Shown here one piece after another: positions 43,985 to 55,960 of a stretch of DNA of 64,000 nt. The number at the start of each line of letters is the position of its first letter. Within the stretch, counting starts at the first letter, position 1. This DNA is from Gonocerus acuteangulatus. Taxonomy: Eukaryota; Arthropoda; Insecta; Hemiptera; Coreidae. The position numbers and the translations under genes are program-made. The notes beneath the pieces are model-generated. The model made no database searches. It was not told where the DNA came from and was given only the letters and a program-made list of their open reading frames with translations. The stretch lies in the NCBI GenBank assembly GCA_946811695.1, contig OX328124.1:88947972-89011971 (forward strand). Direction: 5' to 3'.

Positions 43985-44122
43985 ACCTTCCCTCCCTCTA
44001 TGGGGGAAACCGGCTTATTAGGTTAACCTCAAGTCGTAATCCAGAAACGCCGACTAAAAAATTTCTCGTCAATGAACCCTTAAATAAAAGTGGTCGAATT
44101 TGTATACACACACACACACATA

Positions 44123-44181
<59 letters not shown>

Positions 44182-44400
44182 AAATATATATATTTGGCTA
44201 TTTACTCTCTAGCTGGCTCAAAAATGGACCAATCTTAATAATGTTAGGCACAAAATAACTTTGGCTATTGCAAAGGTGAAGATCGTTAACGAGCTGAATC
44301 CACCCAATGGTACATTGTTTTTGGGCAAAATCTGTGCAAACAAATCGCTTACGTTTTTGTGTTCATATGCTTGTAAGTACACTTTTTGTTAGCATTTTGA
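43985..44400 (-). mobile_element. Strongly diverged Helentron-family copy
   Basis: In order on the plus strand: CCTCTATGGGGG, GGCTTATTAGGTTAACCTCA, GCCGACTAAAAAATTT, (AC)n(TA)n (44107-44173), GGACCAATCTTAATAATGTT, CACCCAATGG and GCTTACGTTTTTGTGTTCAT. Each has its counterpart in copy E (62.13-62.5 kb). Terminal CGCGCTAA is not preserved. Confidence 0.6.
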
Positions 44401-44610
44401 TCGGAGTAGGTCATATCTTTCACCAAATATTAACTACATTTATTTCAGGATTTTCATTCGAGACTAGATATAAGAACGGTATAAAAATTTATTGGAATGA
44501 CAGAGTTCCTGGGAGTCTGACGTTTTTTATATTGTGTTAATTAGGCCAGAGTAAAGTTTTTATGTACCAATTTTCTGAAGAATGTGCTTAGTTGTGCATC
44601 TCCTGCGTGA

Positions 44611-44673
44611 CAGACTTTATTTTTATTGTAGACAGACTTTATTTTTATTGTAGTCACATACTACAATAAAAAT
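44611..44673. repeat. Tandem 22-bp duplication ending in a hairpin
   Basis: CAGACTTTATTTTTATTGTA occurs twice in tandem, and the second copy pairs with ACTACAATAAAAAT across a five-base loop (arms of 14 bp, 44641-44673). Confidence 0.8.
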
Positions 44674-45007
44674 ATCTTACTTTATGGGCGGCCTTTTTTG
44701 AATAACACCGTCACACACACACACACACACACAAAAAAAAAAAAAAAATGTAATTTTCAAAGACACCATACATAGCCATTTCAAATTTCGTATAAAATCT
44801 TTTACGAAGAAATAAATAGAGCTTCCGTGGTCTAGAGGGTCACTGAATTCGAATCGGTGATCGGTTTCACTCCATCGGCACAAAATCAAGGTCATTTCAA
44901 GGACAAATATGTCTGTTTTGCAAAAAAAATAAAAAAAAAAAATTGTCTGTTGATTCATTGGTTGCAAAATAAACATATTTATCCTTGAACAGAAATTGTT
45001 AATAAAA

Positions 45008-45047
45008 AGTCCGACTCGCAGGAACTGCGTCATCTTAGCGCGGTTCC

Positions 45048-45112
<65 letters not shown>

Positions 45113-46175
45113 GGCGCATCTACATCTAGGTCATTAGCGCCGACATCCAGGGTGTAGCGAGGAATTTTACCAGCGAGCCGTGGGATGATAAAATTCCTGC
45201 CGGAGGTTGGGAATCGAACCCACTATCTCCCGCTTATGAATCCAAGGCGCTAGCCATTACACCACGGGAGACCCCGGTTCCTGTTCATATCCCTATTCTC
45301 ATTTGAAAAGCATAGAATAGAAACAGATAATATTTTCCTCCGCCTTTGTTCAAAGGGTTTTATGGCTATACCTGGGGTCGGGTCCGCAAGACCCTAGAAA
45401 CCTCTTCTACCGATACTTCATTTCATACGTTTCAATGAATTGGAAAATATCAAAAATTTTCACATATTCCAGTGTTCTTTTACTATAGTAATAATTCTAC
45501 AAATAAAATCAATTAAAAAATAAAATAAAAAAACCAACAGCATAAAGGCAATTGAAAATATTCAAAAGATGTCATCGAATCTCTTTCTCTTGGCAAGCTA
45601 TATTTCTAACAATGAATTGTTTTTTCTTATTTTGCCTAATCTGTTTTATTGTAAAATACATTATCTAACTATAAGCAATTAAAAAAAAAACAAGGAATAA
45701 AAAAAGACAAAAAGAACAGTTCGAATGAGCAAAATCAATTACTTTAATGTTTTAAGCACTTATTTCTCCGATTGACGTCGCCTAATCAAAACTTTCATTA
45801 GAACCTTTTTTGTAGAGCATTTAGTAAGCTTCCTAATGGTATTCTTTCGTTTACCAAGATTCTCAACCTTTTTCGAGATATTAAGGAAAATATACAAAGT
45901 TACCAATTTTCTCGAAAACGGTTAAAGCTATCGCCTTAAAAATGGTTTCATTCGTTTTCCTAGCCCAAGAAGCATATAAAACGAGTACTTACAAGCTTAT
46001 GAACTCAAAAACGTAAGCGTTACGATTTTTTTTGCGCTAATTTCGCCCCAAACGCCATCTTCCAGTGGGCGGATTTTGCTGGTTAACGAACTTGACCTTT
46101 CAAATTAGACGAAAGATTTTTGTACCAAATTTCATCAAAATCGGACCATTCGTCTGGGAGCTACAGAGCAAACAG

Positions 46176-46216
<41 letters not shown>

Positions 46217-46347
46217 CAAATTTTAACCACCGTTATTTTCGGTCTCTAGGGGTTCTGAAACGCGAAATTTTCTAGTCGGCGGATTGTTTCATTGTATCAA
46301 CCTTATAAGCGGGGTTCCTCCCTATCGGGGAGGGAGGAACCGCGCTA
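45008..46347 (+). mobile_element. Helentron-like copy C
   Basis: AGTCCGACTCGCAGGAACTG start, TTAGCGCGGTTCC at 45036-45048 and GGAACCGCGCTAA end at 46335-46347. It has the same SINE1 insertion as composite B and follows the 20862-22352 unit closely, with a deletion of about 150 bp that removes the middle part (joining ATATACAAAGT to TACCAATTTTCTCG near 45900). (TA)n lies at 46181-46212. No TSD is evident; left flank is AATAAAA and right flank AAGG. Confidence 0.7.
45050..45275 (-). mobile_element. SINE1, complete copy in Helentron C
   Basis: A 61-base T run (45050-45110), tail GCATCTACATCTAGGTCATT, body and tRNA-like head ending ACCACGGGAGACC. Flanks GGTTCCAGTT and GGTTCCTGTTCAT are those of the copy in B, showing common descent rather than a new insertion. 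B box reads GGAATCGAACC on the plus strand. Confidence 0.92.
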
Positions 46348-46349
46348 AA

Positions 46350-46749
46350 AGGGGACATGAAGATTACCAAAGTTGCAAAGCATTGCTCTGCTTCTCAGTT
46401 CAATTAAGAAATCATTAAATGACTGGTTTTCTGCTTGCTCATAGGAAAAGAATTTATATCTATTGAATGTTTCATTATTAAATGGGTTAAAATGATCATT
46501 AAATTTATTGAGTATTATTTTCACTGTTAATTTTTCATCTTTTTCCTTGAAATTAAAAGTGTTATAAATTTTAAGTCCATATTCACCTATAGTACTTAGA
46601 AAGACTGCTCTCTGCTTTGCTATGGGTGCCTCAGATAAATCTGAAGCTTCCATGAAGAGAATGACCTGCTGCTGCCAGTTTCTCGATGCTACAGCTAAAT
46701 CGGCTCCTGGGATGAATGCTGATGGTGCTCTTATACAGTTTGTAAACAT
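46350..46749 (-). pseudogene. Gypsy-type LTR retrotransposon gag, N-terminal fragment
   Basis: The minus-strand frame starts ATG at 46749 and reads 130-odd residues before being cut by Helentron C. Landmarks: NWQQQVILFMEASDLSE, QRAVFLSTIGEYGLKIYNTF, FNDHFNPFNNETFNRYKFFS, and ELRSRAMLCNFGNL. This is the capsid-like part of Gypsy (Mag/K02A2.6-type) gag, where W-x-Q-x-F, LL-x-IG, IY-x-TF, F-x-RY-x-F and C-x-FG recur in that order. It would package element RNA. Protease, RT and integrase are absent, and the other side of the Helentron does not continue the gag. Confidence 0.8.
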
Positions 46750-46832
46750 TTTAAAACCGCTGCCACCATGTATAATAATAAGAACAACCTCACTGCTTGA
46801 GATGTGTTTATTAACTAACTTAACAAGGCTAT
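46750..46832 (-). mobile_element. Gypsy 5' leader: end of LTR and primer-binding site
   Basis: On the minus strand, sequence ending TTCTTATTATTATACA is followed directly by TGGTGGCAGCGG, then 8 bases, then the gag ATG. A 5' LTR ends in CA and the tRNA primer-binding site starts TGG, so this fits the LTR/PBS junction. Only the last 50 bp or so of the LTR remain. Confidence 0.5.
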
Positions 46833-46835
46833 TAT

Positions 46836-47055
46836 GGAGACCCGGTAGCCGTGAGGGTTAAGGCGTGAGCTCTTAACACTCCGTGTCAAAGGTCGTGGGT
46901 TCGATACCCACTAGGGGCGGTGGCTTTTCTTTCGAAAAAAGAAAAGGCATGCCCCCTATCCTGGCTAGAAAAGGGTGGTAACCTATAGATAACCCGTCCT
47001 AAAATTCTTAGTTAATAATAAATGGACGTTAAAATTTAAATAAATAAAATAAAAA
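46836..47055 (+). mobile_element. SINE2, complete copy
   Basis: Head GGAGACCCGGTAGCCGTGAG, A-box-like GGTTAAGGCG, B box GGTTCGATACC, body CTTTTCTTTCGAAAAAAGAA, core AAAGGGTGGTAACCTATAGA, AACCCGTCC, and a (TAAA)n-type tail. The tRNA-like head has the long variable region expected from a Leu/Ser-type tRNA, but the source is uncertain. Target duplication not resolved. Other copies: 10034 (headless) and 52010. Confidence 0.85.
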
Positions 47056-47343
47056 GACGATCAATAATTAGAACAGCTGACATTTAACATATGTAACAGT
47101 AATGACCTAGATTTTGCGCCGATATGGTGAAACAGACTTCGGATTAGAATTCAGCGACCCTCAAAACCATTGAAGCTCTAATTATTTCTTCTTTAACGTC
47201 ATACAAAATTTAAATTTCAAATGGCCTTAAACCTGACGTGATGGGGTGAAACGGACTCCGGATTCGGATTCAGCGTGTCGAAATACATAAGAATATATGT
47301 ATGGCGTATTTGGAAGCTGACACTTTTGTTTTGTGTGTGCCTG

Positions 47344-48094
47344 TGTAATGTATTAAGTTTGTTGTAATTACTACATAATAGGTAGCAATTTATTTCATTT
47401 ATTATTATTTTATATTATATTATAAATTATACAAAGTCCTGTAATAATCCTTTTTGCTGGATGATATCCTTTAAATCTGTAAGTCTATAGGCTTACTGAT
47501 TTGGGCGTTGAGTGGCTTAGGTTTAAAATTTCAGCGGTTCCTCCTCACCCCACGTCAGTAGCCCTTCAGCGGAACGATCCACCGCCTTAATCCGAATAAA
47601 AGCCACGCCTAGCCCTAGAGTAATTTACGACCGTCTGAATAATACATAACATGTCGATTTATTGACGTCCAGCTGAGCTTTGTCTTCTCCCGTCAAGCCA
47701 CTATAGTCACTACAAAGGCGTCGCTATGTGAAACGAAAACCGATAAAAATTAGTGTTAGTTTCCCACGAAACTTTTAGAACCATGCTAATATTTTGAAAA
47801 ATATAAACAAATGACTACTAAATTCTGTTGCTATACTCCATCGATGTCACTAAATTAGCGTTGAGCCTCAAGGTACCTATAGGAAATCCTTTTCTGAGCA
47901 AAACGTTCCTATCATCATAAGTCAGTAAATGCTTTCTGGTGGCGCTGGAGCGAAAAAATACCCTGCTAAAACCGCGTTATTCAGACTCCAAATGGTAGTA
48001 ACTTCTCAAACTGTGATATTACAGGAAAAAGCTAAACATACATGTTGTAGGCCACTGAAGTCTGCACACTTTGATACTAAATCTGGCTACACTG
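47344..48094. other. No gene recognised
   Basis: Mixed composition around 47500-47650, without a frame or family match. Confidence 0.4.
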
Positions 48095-48242
48095 GGTCAG
48101 GCAGGCCTTTCAGTTAGACCTGAACAGTATGCCTGAAAGCCGGTAGCCTGAACATGCATATATTCCTGGAGGTCTGTCAGTTAAGACTGTTGAGGCGGCC
48201 GGAATATATACACGTTCAGGTCTAACTGACAGGCTTGCCTGA
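48095..48242. repeat. Imperfect palindromic MITE-like element
   Basis: CAGTTAGACCTGAAC (left) and GTTCAGGTCTAACTG (right) are exact inverted repeats within longer arms (GGCAGGCC.../...GGCTTGCC). Inside, CATATATTCC and GGAATATATA also pair, so most of the 148 bp can fold on itself. Related to the palindrome at 29-50 in the CCTGAA words. Confidence 0.65.
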
Positions 48243-48966
48243 ATCGTGTGTAGCCTGCTTTAGGAATCGTATTTTCCGTCAAGGGATTTAGGGATTTTTT
48301 TAGTCTCTCTTAAATAACTAGTATTCTTCAAGCGTTGCTCAAGGTTCCCTGTGGTGATTCAGTTATTCTACTTGGCACTTGCATCTTATTTATTCGAAGG
48401 AAAATCAATAACGTGTAAACGAGTTCCTAAACAGCAAGATTCTGGACATGCTTTCTGGAGGGGCTGGTGTATAAACGCTTTTTTTTCCCAACGTTAATTA
48501 ATTAAAGATAGACCACACGAGTCTCCACATTCAATGATGCGAAATAAGATTTACTGGTATCAAAATGTGTAGAATTTAGTGGTCTACAACTTTTATTCGT
48601 GGCATTTGTCTCTAACACCAGTATTGAGACATTATTGGCACCTAAATTTTGCAAAACGTGGTTTCAGCAGGTTTTAAAGCTGCAGCGCCTGCCGGACCCA
48701 TGATGATAGGAACTAGTTTGCTCAGAATCAAATTTTCTATAAGTTCCTTGAAACTTAAACACTACTTTGGTGCCATATATCTGGCGGTAAGTTAAACAAT
48801 AATACACAATTAGCAAACATAATAATAATTACTGCCCAACTAGTTTTACAACTTTTTTTTTATCAGGAGCATAACTTAAGACTATTTACAGACAGATTAG
48901 GGAACCTTACAATATCTGAGAAACGTCATGACTGAAGCTAAGAGCAAGGTAGACAATTAGTCACCT

Positions 48967-49080
48967 GATTCCTATCTATACAGGCAATTCCTAGATTAGA
49001 TTTAGATCTTAGATTCCTATCTATACAGGCAATTCCTAGATTAGATTTAGATCTTAGATTCCTATCTATACAGGCCATTC
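48967..49080 (+). repeat. 45-bp tandem repeat, 2.5 units
   Basis: GATTCCTATCTATACAGGCA begins at 48967, 49012 and 49057, exactly 45 bp apart, with a single mismatch in the third unit. Confidence 0.92.
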
Positions 49081-52009
49081 ACTATAAACTGTTACCCGAA
49101 AGGAGAAATGTCAAATGAAAAAAAATAATATCCTGAATATTTATTCATTTGCAGAATATTTTTTAATTTTCTTAAAAGTTTAGGAAGACGCGTTTTACTG
49201 TGTATAATCAAGGTTGTGATTGGTTTGGTATTAGGGTAAAAAAAACTTCGTGGTTAACGTTATCCGAAAACTTTATAAATTTTATTTTATGAAATATATT
49301 TATAAATAATATAATAATTGAAAATTTTGCATTTATCAGATTATATTAGCATATAAGTGTTTTGATTCTTATTTGTTTGATTGATAGCCTGTATGATGTG
49401 CAGGTTTTCATACATACAAAATTTTGGTTTTGACAAACAGAAATGGTCTTTTTTCATGTAAAAATATATCGATGGCCTAGAATTGAAACCTCGAATCTAA
49501 AAAACTAAACTGTAATAACTTTTATCCGTTAATAGATGGATAAGCTCCTATTACACAACATTTAAGTGGCAAAGAAACCTAATCTTACTCGTTCTGGGCT
49601 CTATCAAACAAAAAAATAAGCCTTCTAACTATCTCAGTAGCCATAATATCCATCAAATAACGTATAAAATTAATTTACTTTTTTTTTTAGATACGAGGTT
49701 TTCATTCCAGGCCAACGATATATAGTTTACAATACAAATAATTTTTCTTTTTGCTGCATAATTTTTAATTTATTTTTTTCAATATGTATTTATATTTTCT
49801 TAATGTTTTTTAATTATTTATTTTAATTTTTCTTTTCTTTATTTATTTTTAATCATTTATTTATTTCATTTTTGTTATTGATATTTTTTGGTATTATATT
49901 AATTTATTTTTTATTTTTTATGCATAATTATACTATTGTCTTTCTCTTATGAATGTAATAGTACAGGATCTTGATTTCTTTTATTTATTGGTTTTTAAAT
50001 TATGGTGGTATTACACCTTCAATATTTTAATTCAGACCGTGGCGCAGGTTCATGTTTTATTAGCCTAGTTAATTCTACTAATCGATTTCTAAGCAATTAA
50101 TTTGCTAGGATAGCTTTTATTCTTCTATATTTGTAGAGTAAATTAATTTTATTATTAGATAGTTTCGTTGGGCCTTGTATAAAATAAAAGTTTGAAGAGC
50201 AGTATAAAGTCCGAGGGCATAAAGAGAAGGAAGCTTTTACTTTGCTGTCTCTAAACTTAAAGTAAACTAATTCTAATATGTTTAAGAAAACAGTTTTAAC
50301 TTCTTTATGGTGCTAGAAAATACATCTTAGAGGTTTTCTTAGTCTTGTTAATATTATAGAAGATCTTTTCATCAGGCTTCTTCATGCAGAAGTTTTTTTT
50401 TTTCTTTTTTTTTTTTTCTCATAGAAACTGAAATAGAGAGAATAATTTCAGCCAGAGGCGATTTTGTAGTGGGAAGTCTTGTGGATAATGTACTTTTAAA
50501 TTTCATTTCTATTGTTTCAATATAATAGCAACTATATGTTTGTTAAGGTTACAGATATGCCTAAATGGTCCCGTCATCTGCAGTTTGTGAGTAAATGTTT
50601 TCTAATAGTCCTAGAGCAAGGTAGCGCACGTTTCATGAAGTGTTTTATGTTTAGAAGGTAAATATGTATTGGCTGGACTTGCCGTAAACAAGTATTGCCC
50701 AAAAATGGTGTTCTTTTCAGGAGCCAACTATCGTTAATGTAAAATTATGACAACAGAACGTGGTATTAGAAAGGATATTAATTGACATATTGCTAAAATC
50801 TTTGCTAAAAGAAAATGTTATTAATTTTTTTTCGAATCGATGTTTCCAAATGGTTGGAAAGCGGTTAGTATAAATTATGTAAGGAAGATTTAAATTATGC
50901 TTATTTTTATTTTTTTTTGGGGGGGGGGGATTCTCTTATAATCTGTTCAGTAAGATGGCCATGTGGGGGTAGTTCAATTTTCATCTATATATTTGCTTCC
51001 ATTACTGAGTAATTCAGTCAGTAAGTGTATGGTAAGTCGCAATTGTGTCTGTGTAAGCATTCAGTCAGTATGTGCTTTATACTCAGAGATGTAATACATT
51101 GTGTAAATGTCGGCTTTTCCTGTCTCGTCAAGAGATGAGCGTGTGTCAGTCCTCTCTATTGTTATTCCATTTACTTTAATTTATGGCCATGCATCTAAGT
51201 TTTGTATTTTCATTTCTCGAAGTTTGTTATTTGTCGTCATGTGCCACGATTACTGCAAATTTTCTGTAACAAATCTTCTGGCTTCAGTTTGCATATGTTG
51301 TAATGTAACTTTGTGTTTGTCCTGCTGGATTTGTCTTCCCATCGTCTATCACTATTAGTGCCACTTCTATACTAGTCATTGACTGAACGACTTCAATACG
51401 GTGGAAAGTAATCAGCTAATGAAATAAATAATTTAAAAGCATATATTTAAGTATTATTGAGCTTCCACCTATTTCTATAATTCTTTAAATTTTCATATTA
51501 GTTTTTTTTTTCTGAATATTTACAGGATTAAATAACATTTTCTCAGTAATGTAGATTGTATATTGAAATAATATAAATTATTCTGTATTATCAGAGAGAC
51601 ATGATTATGTTGTTAGTATGGAGCTGCTGTTTCGAATGCAAAATGTAATCAGATCTGAATATCTACAAAGCCCTCGGGGTATTTCATTCAATTGTTTAAC
51701 ACTCACGAATCTGTTTGAGTGCAAATCGTTCTAGAAAAGGAACGTTGCACGTATGAACATTACCTATAATTACTGAAAGTCTGTCACGCAAGAACTGCAT
51801 TCTTCAGTATTTTAATTAGATTATGCCGCTATGCTGAATAATGTGTTTAAACTTGCCATATACAAATACAATATAAACAAAATAGTTTTCCTTTTTTACA
51901 TTTGTAATGGAAGTTTTTGTTGCTGTGAGTGGTCAGGCTTAGGAAAAAAGAAGATCGGTACATCAAAAGTTAGGATTTGCCCTGGAAAAAAAGTAAATAC
52001 AAAATTAAT
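49081..52009. other. No gene recognised
   Basis: Very A/T-rich, especially 49690-49970. Open frames at 51107-51358 and 51831-52079 (plus strand) have no recognisable domain; the end of the second lies in SINE2 sequence. Confidence 0.5.
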
Positions 52010-52210
52010 ATTTGTGTGCGACGGTCAGGTTTTAGGTGTGAGAACGTTGTGCCTTTGTCTTCGGTTCGATTACCACTAGTGATGGTGACGTTTCTTCCGT
52101 AAAAGGATGATACGTCAGACCTATCTTAGATAGAAAAGGGTGGTAACCTGTAGATAAGACGTCCTAAAAATCTGAGTTATGAACAATTATTCGTTAAAAT
52201 TTAAATAAAT
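52010..52210 (+). mobile_element. SINE2, diverged copy
   Basis: B-box-like GGTTCGATTACC, then ACTAGTGATGGTGACGTTTC, AAAGGGTGGTAACCTGTAGA, CGTCCTAAAAATCTGAG and CGTTAAAATTTAAATAAATA align in order with the complete SINE2. About one base in six differs from the 46.84 kb copy by eye. Confidence 0.8.
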
Positions 52211-52801
52211 AATATTTGTAATAAATAGTTAAATAAATTATTTCTCTTCATTTTTTTTTTTATTTATTTATTTATTTTTTTTTATTTATTTATTTTTTTT
52301 TTGAATGAAACTTAACTTATAATGGAACTATTTTGCCTTTTAGTGCGGTTTCTAGAGGTGTTTTGTTTCCGTAAAAAAATAATATCATTCAACGTTCAAG
52401 AACTATAATTAACTGTAAACGTAGTTGCATGTAATTTTACCTTCTATTTTCAAAATACATACATCGCATTGAAGGGATTCATTTGAGGTTGCTATGTGAA
52501 ATAGCGTTGGGCTTTGTAGATACCGCGAACTGATTGGACTAACGAAATGGCAGCCCTCTCCTAACACAGGCTCACCCATCACGGGGAGAATAAATTATTG
52601 TGAATCGTACATCTTCTCATACCCTACAAAACAGGCTTTAGTAATTTCATCCGTTTTACATTCTTACAAACTATTCACATGAAGGAATAATATTAACAGC
52701 TTTAAGAGAGTTCCGAGGTGGCAAGGTGATTAGTTTTTGTGCCATCTATGGTCTTGGACTGCATATGTTGCGATGCAAGATTAATTCTAGTGGAAATGTG
52801 A

Positions 52802-52837
<36 letters not shown>

Positions 52838-53379
52838 GAAAAGTTTCACCGAAAGGTATCTACCGCCGTGCATTAATCGAAATCGAAAAACAAAAGTCAA
52901 TTCAACCTGAAATATTCAAAACATGATCTTTATTTTTTTAGAAATAATAGCTAGCCAGGCATAAAGTTTAATTTACAAACTGCAAACAATAAAGAAACTT
53001 TAAAGAACCAAATAACGTGTATGTACTATTGCCGGTTATCTTATAAGTACTACTTATAAGCTTTTTATGAGTGTCTACTTATTAAGTAGACTCTCATAAT
53101 CTCATAAAACATTATACGCACATGTATAAAAAACACAGTATGGCATTCAAAAAAGAAAATTAATTCACAAATAAATGTGAAAAAGGGCGACAATTTTCAT
53201 TAATTTATTACTTTTATTTAGTTTAGTTTTTAATTTTATGGCTGTTCTTTGTGTTTTATTCCAGATTTTGAACCATGTTTCACAATTTCGTACAGTACAT
53301 TTATATGGAATCAGTCACGTAACATAGAGGGACAGAAAAAGTAGAGGTATCTGAACCTTGACCATTGTAGATACCCATA
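52211..53379. other. No gene recognised
   Basis: Poly(T)-rich; a 32-base T run lies near 52807-52837. No gene evidence. Confidence 0.5.
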
Positions 53380-53541
53380 AAATTATTTAAAGGCTGGGTG
53401 AGCCTAGTGAAGATTTAAAATTTCAAGGACGACACTCATGATAAGATCTTTAGTGCGTGCCCGAATTTCTAATCGAATTTCGAATCTGGTCTACCAGAAT
53501 ATTAGTCGAGTGTTCTACCACTGAGCTTATCTCACCCCCCC
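53380..53541 (-). mobile_element. SINE4, tRNA-derived
   Basis: Minus strand: GGTGAGATAAGCTCAGTGG with A-box TAAGCTCAGTGG, an anticodon-arm-like segment, B-box-like GATTCGAAATTC, then ACTAAAGATCTT and a short tail ending CCAGCCTTTAAATAATTT. A partial copy lies at 16866-16985. It does not share the GGCGYTAATGACC tail of SINE1. Confidence 0.6.
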
Positions 53542-53824
53542 CCCCTAGTACATTTATTTATTATGTTTAAATTCGTTAATAGGGCCTTCATATTTAATGT
53601 TCTTTACTGTTAATAGGCTTTCCTTATTTTGTTTGCCTCCTTTTAGTTAAATAAGTCAAATCGCCAATGTAGTGGGCACTAAAAATAAAAAAAATAAAAA
53701 AAACCATAACACAGCATGACACGTTTATCCCTACCAAGGCTCCAGATATCCGGCATAGCGTCATTTCGTTCATTTCATTTATTTATTTATTTTTTAATAA
53801 TAAAATTTCCAAGTTGAACATTAC

Positions 53825-54078
53825 TTTATTTCGTAAACTAAAATGAATCAAATTATATACAGTCTCGTTAAAAATTATTTCTTTGAAAAGTACAGGTCCA
53901 GAACAAAAATATAAAATCATTTTAATTACTGAAATACTGGCATCATCACAATTTAAGCATTTCTTCCAATAATGCTTTGACTGTTGTCCTTGTAGCCAAT
54001 ACAGCGCCTCTTTTTCTGGCGGCGTCTTTAGGGATTCTTACTTCATCAATCTTTATACAAGGAGCCGTGTCTTCTAAC
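53825..54078 (-). CDS. Candidate 3'-terminal host exon with poly(A) signal, function unknown
   Basis: On the minus strand an open stretch of about 50 codons ends at TGA (53946-53948). It includes LEDTAPCIKIDEVRIP, KDAARKRGAV and TTVKALLEEMLKL, with a charged, helical, well-balanced composition unlike chance translation of A/T-rich DNA. Possible splice acceptors TTTAG (at 54079-54083) and TTAG (at 54074-54077) precede it, though the pyrimidine tract is weak. AATAAA on the minus strand lies about 115 bp past the stop (around 53825-53830). I do not recognise the family, and no partner exon is identified; a retrocopied gene end is an alternative. Confidence 0.38.
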
Positions 54079-54089
54079 CTAAATATTTT

Positions 54090-54611
54090 TTGATGGCTCT
54101 AATCATTAAGTTTTTTTTTGGTTAAAATTGTCCCTAAAATTAACCAATTAAGCATATCCACTCAATTAGAGAGATTTTTCAGTATAATAACTAGTTTAGC
54201 TTAGTCTATCAGAGTTAAGATTCTGAATAAGAAGAAACTTAACAAAATTAAGAAGAACTTTTGCAATTCAAAAGATGGATGTCAACTTCATCGTAACTTG
54301 ACAAAAAATCATTGTTTTCTAGAAGTTCATTTACGAATTCAATGTATTTCGAATTAGAGAAATTGAAATACTTTTAACATGAGATGGCCATGTTGCAAAA
54401 TAGTAACGTTAGTAAAGTTGGGTCTGATTGAGACACCAACACCTTTGACAACGATTTAAAAAGAGGGTTCTGTGTTAAACATAACTTAATGAGTTACTGA
54501 TGTTCAGCAGGATGTAGTTGGAAGATGGACTGGTGGACCAGTTTAAAAATAATTTGATTTCTAATGTGAAAATCACCAGTTTTGAGAGTGGAAAAGCGTT
54601 TATTCATAATT

Positions 54612-54648
<37 letters not shown>

Positions 54649-55559
54649 ACAGTCAAATATTCGGCAGATTTGACCTTTTGACAGTGGAATACTTTCCCTT
54701 TCATAGAGTGAACTAAGATTCATGAGTTTGCCGTACATAAGTCCAGTAGAAATTAGTAAAGATTGATACACATTCAATACTTTGCATTTGTATCGACGTT
54801 ATTGGCCCAACTTTTGCATTGCACCTCTGTAGGAAGATACACGTGGAGTTGATTAAATGTGTTTAACAAAAAAACAGTTTTTATTTTATAAACAGAGTTT
54901 ATTTTATGTTTCCGGTCGGTTTGTCAAAACGTTTAAATACGAAATACTAGGAACTATTTTAGCTATTTAAATCACGCTAAGATGACTGTTTTACTCAGAA
55001 ATATGTACCAGTGATTTTATCGTCTACTAAACTCTACTATAACTCAACTCTCGGTCTACATCCCGTATAGTGGCCAAGGCTATATTGCCTGAACAAACGC
55101 CGAGTTTTACGGGTTTTCTGTCTATTATATCTCGGCAGTGTTCTCTGGAGGAGAGCTCAACCCGGCATTTATCATTATAATATCTCTAGCTTTTTACCAC
55201 AGCCACAATTTTTCAAAATCTAATAGTGAAAATATCTCTTTTTTTCAAGGAAAATCCGCAAACTTATAGCTTATGGATTCTCTTAGTATAAAATACAGAA
55301 TTAATAATTTATGGAAAACATTCATCAAGCGGAGACCATTAATTATTTAAATTGACCTTATATGATTAGTTATCGAAAAACCTGTAAAATACCATGAAGA
55401 AATCAGCGACGTTTATAAGAATGCTAAAATATTCTCCGACTGTAAAAGTGCTTTCGGAAATTCATAAGAAGCTAAATTGTGGAAGATTTATTGGAATGGT
55501 CATTAGATATTTATGAAACCATACAAAATTCTGACATTACTAATGCTTGTTAATGGATT
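54090..55559. other. No gene recognised; poly(T) at 54614-54647
   Basis: If 53.9-54.1 kb is a true exon, this would be intron on the minus strand. No repeat match found. Confidence 0.4.
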
Positions 55560-55901
55560 ATATTTTTTTATAATTCCTCTCTCGTCCTTACGCAACAAAA
55601 ATTTATATACTTATCTTAGTTTTGATGAATGTCAAAATAGTTAGTTTCAACTTAATCCGCCGTTTCCAAGTACCGGAACTTGAATTTCTATTCTTCTTTC
55701 TATGTTTTCTAAACAATTCTTATGGATATCACCTTGAAAGCCGTTTCAATCGATTGTTCTCATGAAAAAGTATACATTTTTTCCCTAGAAGGCTATAAAA
55801 TCAGTGCAGTAAGTGGTAAGATTTTACTGAAAAAACACTGTTCAGTGGAAACGGGATTCAACTGATTAACAATTCAAATATAAAAAATAACTCTCACACA
55901 C

Positions 55902-55956
<55 letters not shown>

Positions 55957-55960
55957 TATT
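55560..55960 (+). mobile_element. Strongly diverged Helentron-family fragment
   Basis: Order GTTTCAACTTAATCC, CAAGTACCGGAAC, ACCTTGAAAGCCGTTTCAAT, AGAAGGCTATAAAA, TTCAGTGGAAACGGGATTC, then (TA)n at 55904-55952 parallels copies A and B (for example 14655-14905). No ends are recognisable. Confidence 0.5.

Larger units (their letters stand above)
44705..47343 (+). mobile_element. Fold-back element FB2, copy 2, split by later insertions
   Basis: The left arm (about 44705-45003) shares AGACACCATACATA, TTTCGTATAAAATC, GAGCTTCCGTGG and CACTCCATCGGCACAAAATC with copy 1. The right arm (about 47070-47343) has TTTTGCGCCGATATGGTGAAA, CAGCGTGTCGAAATACATAA and GTGTGTGCCTG. Between them lie Helentron C, a gypsy gag/LTR fragment and a SINE2. 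Confidence 0.65.

Noticed and set aside
46836..46920. A tRNA gene on the plus strand
   Set aside because: Same reason: it is the head of SINE2, followed by the family body and tail, with another diverged copy at 52.0 kb.
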